Assembly: GCA_932521035.1 (NCBI GenBank)
Contig: OW051497.1
Location: 11,036,001-11,100,000, forward strand
DNA from: Oscheius dolichura
Taxonomy: Eukaryota > Nematoda > Chromadorea > Rhabditida > Rhabditidae
Direction: 5' to 3'
DNA: 64,000 nt
The position numbers were made by a program, and so were the translations under genes. The notes below the pieces were generated by a model. That model saw only the letters and a list, made by a program, of their open reading frames with translations, ran no database searches and was not told the DNA's origin. Positions 36,993-44,876 of this stretch are shown one piece after another. The stretch's first letter is position 1. Every line of letters begins with the position of its first letter.

Positions 36993-37050
36993 TTAAGGAA
37001 ACTCTGAGGGACCCTTGCGCTCAAGCCGAGGTCCCTCAGAGTTCCTTTAA
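36993..37050. repeat. Inverted repeat, 21-nt arms and 16-nt loop
   Basis: Arm 36993-37013 and arm 37030-37050 are complementary at 19 of 21 positions (core GGTCCCTCAGAG). The transcript would fold into one tight hairpin, the size of a small-RNA precursor stem or a short palindromic element. It lies between the 3' ends of the convergent secreted gene and acidic gene A. Confidence 0.75.
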
Positions 37051-37185
37051 GCTGGCCGAGACGAAAGAAAGAGCACCGAAGGCAATTGAACGAAACATTG
37101 AGCATTTTAAGACAGTGGAAGTGATTTAACGGGAGGGCGGTGAAATTTAACAACGTTTACAACCGTTCCTTGATATTTATTGCTC

Positions 37186-38111
37186 CTAATGACGCTAAAG
37201 AAGCAGCATTAAAAGTAATCTAGACTGTACTTACGGCACGTTTACCAGCAAAACCAAAAAAGTTGACCGTGTCCTCGTCCTCGTTCTGGTGTTCGTCGTT
37301 TTCATTATCAAATACATTTCCAAAAGGCTCTTCACCGAAGGGTGCAATTCCCATATCCTGTAATTGTGTCTCGAAGTTATTGTGGAGTAACTGGTTCAGA
37401 ACCTGGGGAAGATCAGCGTAGTAGGGTCCAGTGTCCTCCAAAATGTCGCTATTCTCAAAAACTTGAAAATATTCGGGCTATAAACAGTTCTGTTCGAAAC
37501 GTTAACTGCAGTAAAGCCACCTCTTCTCCCTCGTTATCGCGATTTATATAATCTCGTTCTTCGAATTCATCCTGATTTCCACCGTCTTCTCCAGCGAATA
37601 CCAGCTCATTATTGTCGCGTTCAGTTCCTTCAATCTCTTCCTGGGTTTCCCCAAAGAGCCTTCTTTCCATGATCTGCACCTGCAGTTCAATGATTTGGTT
37701 GACAGCATTGTCAGCCCGGGCCGCCCATTGGTCGACCCTGGCATTGTGATCTTCAATGGTTTCCCCCTGGGATGTCTCGTAGACGTTCTATTAAAAAAAC
37801 ATTCTTTAAAGTTTAAACTGCTCTAAAATCACCTCATCTCGACCATCGTTGTCGCGTTCAACAATCTCTTGCTGGGCTGTGACAGGGGCCCTTAATTGCA
37901 TGATCTCCTCCCGCATGGTGATGGCATCGTTCACTAATTTATTCGCCAAGGTGGTCAGCCTCTCGATCCTCACATCGTAATCTTCAATGGCTTCCGCCTG
38001 TGCGGCGTTCTATAAACGTTGCTTACAGTTCAGTTCAATCTGCCTTAAAATGACCTCTACTTCCTCGCCGTTGTTGATGAAACGACCGCTATTTTCTTCG
38101 TTTTGCTCCAT
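37186..38111 (-). CDS. Acidic array gene A: coiled, acidic protein with basic C-terminal motif
   Basis: Largest member of the array. Exon 1 (38111-38055) encodes MEQNEENSGRFINNGEEVE. Exon 2 (38009-37833) and exon 3 (from 37787) are related to each other (AIEDYDVRIERL against TIEDHNARVDQW) and predict amphipathic helices. Exon 4 (PEYFQVFENSDILEDTG...) corresponds to exon 2 of the other members and ends in an acidic run and FAGKRA. The last exon adds only RH before the stop. All introns are phase 0 and share GT(G/C)ATTTTA...TTTATAG-type ends. AGCTATTCAGAGCG precedes the ATG, just after a TTTGCAG acceptor. There is no signal peptide; a nuclear location is inferred from the basic end. I do not recognise a family. 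Confidence 0.8.
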
Positions 38112-38260
38112 CGCTCTGAATAGCTTCTGCAAATAGATGATGAAAGTGATAATGTTACAAAAAGAACGAGATTTGGAATAGATTTGATTGGCTCGTGAGT
38201 AATCATAATCTACCTCGAATATCAAAAATAGGAAATGTTAGGGAAGAAGACATTCTGGCT

Positions 38261-38650
38261 GACTTAAACCGAAACAAGAGATAAGGCGCGCATTTTATGC
38301 AAGCAAACAAGTCAGGTGTTTTCTACTGCGCGGCTGTCTGTGGATTATTGCAGAGGTTATAAGAGAATCGATGATTGGTTTGGGGCAGTGTCGCCAAGCT
38401 CGTGCCGATCTTTTTAGCGGGGTCAAGCCAACGAGGCAGGCACAAAATATGTTTTCGAAAACGGTCAGGGCAGGCAGAAGCGAGGTGTGAGGACGAAATA
38501 AACAACATCTTGTTGGGTTGAGCCGTGTCCAAGACGGTCAGCGGCGGGCCGCTCATCTCTATTTTCGTTCATTGTCTGGTCATCTGGATTGTAAACGAAT
38601 GCAGTCATTAAGTCTGGAAGCCAACGGACATGAAAAAGAACAGGAAGACG
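38261..38650 (-). repeat. Upstream repeat copy A (promoter region of gene A)
   Basis: One of five related copies of a roughly 350-400 bp sequence, each just upstream of an acidic gene. Shared blocks include GAGATAAGGCGCGCATTTTA, TGCAAAC, GCGGCTGTCTGTGGATTATT, AGAGGTTATAAGA, GTGTCGCCAAGCTCG, GACGGTCAGCGG and GTTGTAAACGAA. On the gene's strand the first block reads GCATAAAATGCGCGCC, with a CATAAAA that could act as a TATA box, followed by a GATA-type CTTATC. No coding frame is shared across copies. Confidence 0.8.
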
Positions 38651-38915
38651 GAATAATCCTCTTTCCTCTTTTAGGTAGTGCACCTTCTCCATACTCCTTT
38701 ACAAGTGTCTATCCTAAATCCTATCCTAATCCCGAAGGAGTAGTCTCACACAAAAATTTATTGAAAAAATAGGAAGATGTTGTCGGGGTAAAACCAAAGT
38801 GATGGGGAGTCAAAAAAGCGCATCTATGTGGGAACTTTGCTAGAATACAGTAAATCAAAATGAAGAAATAACGAGGTTTGACAGTAGGGATCAACATTAG
38901 AGAAATGGTCCCTCC

Positions 38916-39347
38916 TTACTGGCGCTAAAAAAGCTCTATCAGAACTAAAAAATTGTACTTACGGCACGCTTGGCAAGAGGAGGACCGCTCTTGTCTTCTT
39001 CAGGGTCAACGCTCTCTCCCTCCGGCTAACTCTCATCTTTTTGATCTTCGCTATCGTCTTTCTTGTCTCCTCGAATTAGCGCAGATCCGTTGTCGTTTCC
39101 TTCAGGAATCCTTCGTCGAGCTCCGCCAATGAGCATCATTTCCCCGACCTCTTCTTGGAGGTGATCGATGGTCCTGAGCATCGACTCCACAAGAGCAGCA
39201 AGTTCTGCCACCTGAGGAACTCTCGCCTCGACGTGTGCGTCGTTGGCAGTCTATAAACAGTCCTTGAATATTAATCTGCTGTAAAATTACCTCTTCTTCC
39301 ACAACGTGGTTGTTAATACCGCCGCTATCTTCTTCATTTTGACCCAT
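38916..39347 (-). pseudogene. Acidic array gene B, interrupted by an in-frame stop before the tail
   Basis: Exon 1 from 39347 (MGQNEEDSGGINNHVVEEE) joins exon 2 (TANDAHVEARVPQVAEL...) through a 40-base intron beginning GTAATTTTA. Exon 2 runs helical, then acidic, but a TAG at 39026-39028 (after DQKDES) stops it. Beyond it the frame stays open (PEGESVDPEEDKSGPPLAKRA) to a normal donor and a final exon coding RQ*. The disabling change is therefore a single stop with the basic tail still intact. It could be a recent pseudogene, a truncated but working protein, or a sequence error. The promoter repeat (39531-39943) is present. Confidence 0.72.
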
Positions 39348-39530
39348 TACTCTGAACAGTTTCTGCAAAAAGACGATGAAAGGGTATTATAGAAGAACGA
39401 GTAAGAGATTTAGGATAGATTTGATTGGCTAATGAGGCATAATAGACGATCTCAACAAGCTGATAACCGTTGGAGGCCTAACAATTAGGTAAGGTGAGGT
39501 TATTGAAAGAAGAGGAAACCTCAATTTGGC

Positions 39531-39943
39531 TGGCTTAAACCGAAGCAAGAGATAAGGCGCGCATTTTATGCAAACATCCAATTCAGATGTTTTCATCTAC
39601 GCGGCTGTCTGTGGATTATTCAGCAGAGGTTATAAGAAATCGATTGATTAGTTTTGGGGGCAGTGTCGCCAAGCTCGGGCCAATCTTTTTAGTGCAGTCA
39701 AGCCAACGATATAGCCACAAAAATATGTTATCCTAAAGGGTCAGGATAGGCAAGCGGGGAGCGAGGACAAAATAAACAACATCTTGTTGGGTTGAGCCGT
39801 GTCCAAGACGGTCAGCGGAGGACCGCCCCTAGATCACTCATCTCTTTTTTCGTTCTTTGTCTGCCTCTCCGGGTTGTAAACGAACTCATGGGCGCACAGT
39901 CATAAGGCCTGGGAGCCAAAGGACAGGGAAAAGTACACGAGGA
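39531..39943 (-). repeat. Upstream repeat copy B
   Basis: Second copy, with the same ordered blocks as copy A: GAGATAAGGCGCGCATTTTA at about 39547, GTGTCGCCAAGCTCGG, CATCTTGTTGGGTTGAGCCG and GACGGTCAGCGGAGGACC. It ends near GGGAGCCAAAGGACA. It lies 180-600 bases upstream of the gene B start. Confidence 0.8.
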
Positions 39944-40233
39944 CGGGCGGCTTTTGGGCTATAAATCGTATTCGCAAGCTTATTGAGATTGTTCACCAAA
40001 GGAGATATTGTATCTATTGTATCTCATTTAACGAGCCTTTCTTATTCAAGATCTCTGGCTTCAGCGGTGCAAAGAAAAGACCACATTTACTTCTTTCGAA
40101 TTTCCACATGACATTTATTGGGTTAACAATTTGTTATTAAGACAAAATTTAAAGAATTTAGAGATTAGAAGGAAATGTGAAACAGTAGGGATGGGTTGAG
40201 AGATGCGTAATATAGTCCATCCATATATTTCGA

Positions 40234-40616
40234 CTACTGCTGGCCCTAAAGAAGCAGTTTTATAAATACACAAAATTGCACTTACGGCGGTCTTTGCCTG
40301 AGGAGCGCCGTCTTCGTCTCCGACAGAAGCCGAATAGTCTCCATCGTCCACTTCGTCGTCATTTTTGCCTTCGACCTCACTTTTCTTGTCTTCTCCAACA
40401 AGCTTCATATCTTCGGCATTCTCTCCTTGACCTTCGCCAGGGTAGGTGAATTGGAGGGCTCGCTGTTTTACCTCCAAGTCGAGATGGAGTAAAATGCGAG
40501 CAAGTTTGGCCTATAATCACAGTTAGAAATCCTGTCTGCTATAAAATCACCTCTTTCTCTTCGTTGCTCTTCTGCTGATCATCATTGCGCTCGTTGTCCC
40601 CGTCGAGATGATCCAT
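40234..40616 (-). CDS. Acidic array gene C
   Basis: Three exons. Exon 1 from 40616 gives MDHLDGDNERNDDQQKSNEE, followed by KE, then a 40-base intron starting GTGATTTTA. Exon 2 (AKLARILLHLDLEVKQRALQ...) is a helical segment followed by a strongly acidic stretch (NDDEVDDGDYSASVGDEDG) and APQAKTA. A final mini-exon codes GQQ*. The tail here is weaker as a nuclear signal than in B and D (AKTA rather than AKRA). TTTAG directly precedes the ATG. About 100 residues, with no signal peptide or TM. No recognised family; placed in the array by structure, introns and upstream repeat. Confidence 0.8.
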
Positions 40617-40784
40617 CTAAATCGTTCGTTCAGAATAACGCTCAGAAAGGTAATAAGGAGGTGGAGGAGGAACGAATTTGGGATAGTTTTGATTGACACA
40701 CAAGGCATAGCTCCACCCAAATGTGTTGATTGCCGTTACTATGAATACCATGGCAAATAAGGATGAACTCTTAATGTAGTCGCT

Positions 40785-41142
40785 TGAATGGAACACGAGA
40801 TGAGGCGCGCGTTTTATGCAAACATACAAGTCAGACGTTCTCTCTTGCGCAGCTGCCTGTGGATTATTCTGCAGAGGTTATGAGAAATCGGTGGATTTGT
40901 TTGGGGACAAAGTTGCCCAGTTCGGGACGATCTTTTTATCGCGCTCTAGCGAACGAGATAGCCACAAAAGTATGTATCCCAAAGGGCCAGGAGGGAGGGA
41001 GGGAGGAATAAACTCTTGTGCTGGTGGAGCTGGGTCCAGAACGGTCGGCGGAGAACCGCCCCTTTGCCTGGTCCTCTTGGTCGTAAAGGAGCCCATAGAT
41101 AGTCATAATGCCTGGAAACCAGTGGGTATGGAAAGGAAGAGG
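40785..41142 (-). repeat. Upstream repeat copy C
   Basis: Third copy; starts GAACACGAGATGAGGCGCGC and retains TTTTATGCAAACATACAAGT, GCAGAGGTTATGAGAAATCG, ACGGTCGGCGGAGAACCGCC and GTAGT...GCCTGGAAACCAGTGGG. The GATA-type site is altered to GATGAG here. It is followed at its far side by the relic of the small secreted gene. Confidence 0.75.
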
Positions 41143-41185
41143 AACGGCTATCGGCTCTGTCTTTCTGTATGACGTTTTCCAGATC

Positions 41186-41290
41186 TTCACGACCAATCGG
41201 CTCAAGTTGTTGGTTATATTGCAAATGCCTTTGTCAGCCCCTCTCACAAGGAAGTGGAGGAATCTGCGCAGTCGACGACACATTTGATCC
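41186..41290 (+). pseudogene. Relic of exon 2 of the small secreted gene
   Basis: Closely matches 36711-36822 (for example GTTGTTGGTTA and CTGCGCAGTCGACGA), with a 9-base deletion after CACGACC and at least one single-base insertion after GTCAGCC that breaks the frame. No exon 1 with a signal peptide precedes it. Its position and strand relative to gene C's repeat and gene D mirror those of the intact copy relative to gene A. Confidence 0.8.
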
Positions 41291-41536
41291 AGGAGCCGCA
41301 GAGACGTATAACGGAATGACCCCCCGTCTCTTTCAACAAATTTCATAACACAACATAATAGCCGTATAAAAAATTTATTTAAAAATGCAGGAAAATACGT
41401 GAAATCATCATAAAATGGAAAAGACGGGATCTGAGCAAAAGGGGAAGCGAGGTCTGACGAAAGCAAAGCACACGGTATGGTAGCTTGTGGAACAAGCGGG
41501 AAGCGATAAGTGGGGTAATCTTTCAGCAAGTCCCTC

Positions 41537-41928
41537 CTATTTGGACTAAACAAGCAGTTTGAGAGCAAGAATACAACAGATAACTTACGACACGCTTGGT
41601 GGGTGGGCCGTCGGAGTCTGAGTTCCCATTCTCGTTCTCGCACTCGGCTTCACCTTCGTCTTCATCCTCGTCATCGTCTTCTTCACCCGGCTGCAGATAC
41701 TCGGCATCGGCATATTCCTCTGCCGTGATCCCAGCGCCGTGGAGGACCTCTAAGGCCTCTTCCAGGGTCAATAGTCCATCGTGGACCAACTGGTTCATAA
41801 GTAGAACCAAGTATTCAGGCTGTAAATACACAATACAGTTGGGTCAGCTGTCAACTCACATCTCCTTCCTCATTAGTGCCAGAATCCTCGACCATGGGTT
41901 CCTCCTCTATTTTTTCCAGGTGGTCCAT
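41537..41928 (-). CDS. Acidic array gene D
   Basis: Three exons. Exon 1 from 41928 gives MDHLEKIEEEPMVEDSGTNE, followed by EGD. A 40-base intron (GTGAGTTGACAGC...TTTACAG) leads to exon 2 (PEYLVLLMNQLVHDGLLTLE...), whose start resembles exon 4 of gene A. Exon 2 goes on to a run of Glu/Asp (PGEEDDDEDEDEGEAECENE) and ends SDSDGPPTKRV. The mini-exon adds SK*. PPTKRVSK is close to a classic monopartite nuclear localisation signal. About 105 residues, soluble. It shares MDHL with gene C, so the two may be sister copies. Confidence 0.82.
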
Positions 41929-42000
41929 TTCTGTAACGGATTGATTGCTATAACTTGAATATTAGCGTTAAATGAAGAAGAAGAAGAACGGATCTCAATT

Positions 42001-42345
42001 TGACCGGCTTAAAAACAGGAGATAAGGGGCGCATTTTATGCAAACATACAAGTCAGATGCTTTCGGCTACGCGGCTGTCTGTGGATTATTCAGCAGAGGT
42101 TATAAGAAATCGATGGAGTTCGGGGGCAATGTTGCCAAGCTTGGGCCACTCATTCTAGCGCGGGATAGACACAATAAGATGTTATCCTAAAGGGTCAGGA
42201 TAGGCATAAGCGAGGTGTGAGGACGAAATAAACATTTTGTTGGGCAGAGCCGTGTCCGGGACGGTCAGCGGCTGGCCGCCACTAGATCACTCATCTCTAT
42301 TTCTGTTCTTTGTCTGCCTCCCTGGCTTGTAAACAAGCGCGCGGA
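42001..42345 (-). repeat. Upstream repeat copy D
   Basis: Fourth copy; GACCGGCTTAAAAACAGGAG then GATAAGGGGCGCATTTTATG, GGCTGTCTGTGGATTATTCA, GCAATGTTGCCAAGCTTGGG and GGGACGGTCAGCGGCTGGCC. It lies about 75 bases upstream of gene D's start, closer than in the other genes. Confidence 0.78.
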
Positions 42346-42721
42346 TGTACAAAGTCTGACGGCAAATCAGGGTCTGCAGAAAGAGCTACGAAATGGGGAA
42401 AACTATCCGACTTGAAACCGTTTGCGTTTGATTTTAGCCTAATTGCCAACATCGGGAGTATCATACCCATGAACCGTGAACGGTTTGGTTGAGTGGTCAT
42501 CTAATGAGTTCGACTAGTCTGTTTACATTGTGCAGGGCGTTCTCCTTTATCAAGAAGGTTTCGGCTAGTTCCTCGGAACGAATCCCCCTTTCCTCTGTCT
42601 TCATCTCTCAGCGGGTTTCGAGACACAACGTTTTGCGTTTACACAAAATTTATTGAGAGAAACATAACTTATGTGAATTTATAAAATTGCTACTGGAATG
42701 GAAAGACGTTTGAATCTTGCT

Positions 42722-42890
42722 GGTGGCTACTGACGCTGAACAAACAGTTTTAATTATAAAAAGAGTTATGATATACTCACGCAGCGCTTGGCGGGAGAGG
42801 GGGTCATCGTTGTCTCAGGCGTCCGAATCCGGGCTGTTATCCTCACTCCCCTGTAATCCAAGACTTGAATGTGTTCCATGTGGTAGCAGA
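42722..42890 (-). pseudogene. Decayed acidic-array copy between genes D and E
   Basis: Ends like the functional members: PSPAKRC, a GTGAGT donor and a final mini-exon coding RQ*. The acidic part just upstream (GSEDNSPDSDA, then a TGA, then DNDD) is in a different frame from SPAKRC, so there is a stop and a frameshift. I found no usable exon 1. Upstream sequence (42870-43010) resembles 44455-44600. Confidence 0.75.
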
Positions 42891-43077
42891 TACCATCTCG
42901 AAGGAGAGCCGATTATAAACTATCGGTTGCTTCCATTATTCCGATTTGTTCATCAGCATACGTCTCTTGTACACCAAAATCAATTTAAAATGTCTTTGTT
43001 TACAGATTTATTTGAAGAAGCAACCTTAATTGGAAGCACAAACTAGTTAATGGCAGAAGGGTTGCGGCAATACAAGT

Positions 43078-43168
43078 GTTGGTCCCATTCCTGTCCTGGG
43101 GCAAAATTACAAAATGGAAGTTAAAGAAAAGATTTGAAATATACAGTAAGGACAGGAATGGGACCAAC
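43078..43168. repeat. Perfect 20-bp inverted repeat with 51-base spacer
   Basis: Arm 43078-43097 (GTTGGTCCCATTCCTGTCCT) and arm 43149-43168 are exact complements. It could fold as a hairpin in RNA or mark a tiny mobile-element remnant. It lies between the decayed copy and gene E, in the intergenic part of the array. Confidence 0.85.
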
Positions 43169-43260
43169 AATTGAAAAGAAGTAAAAATGGGATAGGCAGA
43201 CAAAGCAATCCAGAACAAAGCTCACGAATCTTCAACAAGATCATGTTGGACCTCTAGCGG

Positions 43261-43643
43261 CTACTCACGCTGAACAAGCGGTTTTAACAGCAAAAAACGT
43301 TATACTCACGGGATTCTTAGAAGGATCACAGTCGTCGGCTTCATTGTCGCCACTGGAGATCGACCCATCGTACTCCTGCCCATCATCCGCGCCTCCTGCT
43401 TGGGCACTATCTTGCTCTGCGTGGTCTACTGCAGGGTATTCCATATCGTGGAAGAAGACGTCCAGCAGATCCTCGCGGGTTTCGTTGTCGTAGCTCGACA
43501 ACTGGGCCATTAATTCGACCAAAAATTCGGTCTCGTCATTATGCTATAAATGCCGTTTGAAGTCCAGTCTGCTCTCAAATCACCTCACCTCCCTCATGGG
43601 TGTCGGCCGCGTGGTCATTCAGATGCTTGTCGTCCTTAGACAT
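43261..43643 (-). CDS. Acidic array gene E
   Basis: Three exons. Exon 1 from 43643 gives MSKDDKHLNDHAADTHEGGE. A 40-base intron (GTGATTTGAGAGC...TTTATAG) leads to exon 2 (HNDETEFLVELMAQLSSYDN...), which becomes Asp/Glu-rich (SGDNEADDCDPSKNP). The last mini-exon adds RE*. The basic tail is weaker here (SKNPRE). TTTATAG precedes the ATG by about 10 bases. Placed in the family by architecture and upstream repeat (43758-44141); sequence identity to the other members is otherwise low. Confidence 0.78.
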
Positions 43644-43757
43644 AGCCAACAGCTATAAACAGTCTATTCAATAAATATCATTTAAGTGGCAAGAGGACAA
43701 GAAGCACGAAGGGGTTGATAAATTTAGTAAAGTTGGTAGGAGAAAAACACACACTTT

Positions 43758-44141
43758 GGACCAATTTAAATGAAACAAGAGAGAGGGCCCCTTTTTATGG
43801 AAACATCAGATGTTAACTACTGTGATTCAGCAGAGGTTATAAGAAATCGATTGATTAGTTTTGGGGGCAGTGTCGCCAAGCTCGGGCCGATCTTTTTAGT
43901 GCAGTCAAGCCAACGATATAGCCAAAAAATATGTTATCCTAAAGGGTCAGGATAGGCAAGCGAGGAGCGAGGACGAAATAAACAACATCTTGTGGGGTTG
44001 AGCCGAAGACGGTCAGCGGAGGACCGCCCCTAGATCACTCATCTCTATTTTCGTCCTTTGTCTGGTCCACTTGGTTGTAAACGAACTCATAGGTGCACAG
44101 TCATAGGGCCTGGGAGCCAAAGGACACCGAAAAGTGCACGG
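43758..44141 (-). repeat. Upstream repeat copy E
   Basis: Fifth copy, somewhat shorter at its gene-proximal end: AAACAAGAGAGAGGGCCCC replaces the GATAAGGCGCGC block and the CTGTCTGTGG block is lost. The rest is nearly identical to copy B (AAGAAATCGATTGATTAGTT, GTGTCGCCAAGCTCGGGCC, GGTCAGCGGAGGACCGCCCC, GGGAGCCAAAGGACA). Confidence 0.8.
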
Positions 44142-44439
44142 GAGTGAACGGATATCGGGATGCAAACCGTCGGCGTTCTGCTAAGGGAGACAGATCCAGA
44201 TCCATAAACAGCTCCTCCGTGTGTTTGGGTAAATATCTGTGTTTTCACAAGATCGTTCAATACTTTCGTCACTTCTCTCTGCATCTCGTAGCTGCCCTTT
44301 AGTAGCATCGAAACAACAACAAGGAAGATCCTTCGGTCAAATTGAATAACATTTGTCGCTCCTTCCTCGCGTTATGGGATTGTAAATAACCATACGAGTC
44401 AGCATTTTGTCGTGTGATATTTGGCGGGGGCAACGGCTG

Positions 44440-44600
44440 CATATACGTTCCCAGTCTCCGATGTCTTCCATGTGGTGCAGATATCATCTCCAAGTAGGGC
44501 CGATTATAAACTATCGCCTGTCTTTTGTCTTTTGCTCTGATCTGTTCGCCAGGATATCACATCTCCTTGTAAAAAGAACTCAATGTCTATGTTCATGGTA
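44440..44600 (-). repeat. Outermost relic of the acidic array
   Basis: Resembles 42870-43010 (shared CCGATTATAAACTATCG and TCCATGTGGT...GCAGATA(C/T)CATCTC). No open acidic frame remains. It marks the array's upstream limit, next to the 3' end of the MTA gene. Confidence 0.6.
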
Positions 44601-44876
44601 AAGAATATAATGGAGAAGCATAAACGTTTTACATAAATAGGTGGCAGGGATTCTACACGCTAAAAAAACAAGGATTTCAAGGGAGCCCGCATAACACATA
44701 ATGGTAACAGTTGAAAATGGTGGAATGAGACCTATATACTGCAAGAGAAAAGCCATAAAGAGAGAAGTATTTCAGTGGCGAAAGTATTGTTCATGTCTTG
44801 TAAGGGTGTAAGTGTAAGGATACAGTAATATAAAAGAAAGTAAAAATATAAAAAACTAGTAAACATTCACATAGAG

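Noticed and set aside
38518..38772. Open frame through upstream repeat copy A
   Set aside because: The frame is not kept in the other repeat copies, so the repeat is not protein-coding.
40936..41643. Longest single open frame of the window (235 codons, minus strand)
   Set aside because: It starts in the wrong frame inside gene D's exon, then crosses D's splice donor, the secreted-gene relic and an upstream repeat copy. No motifs; the real product of this strand is read in another frame.
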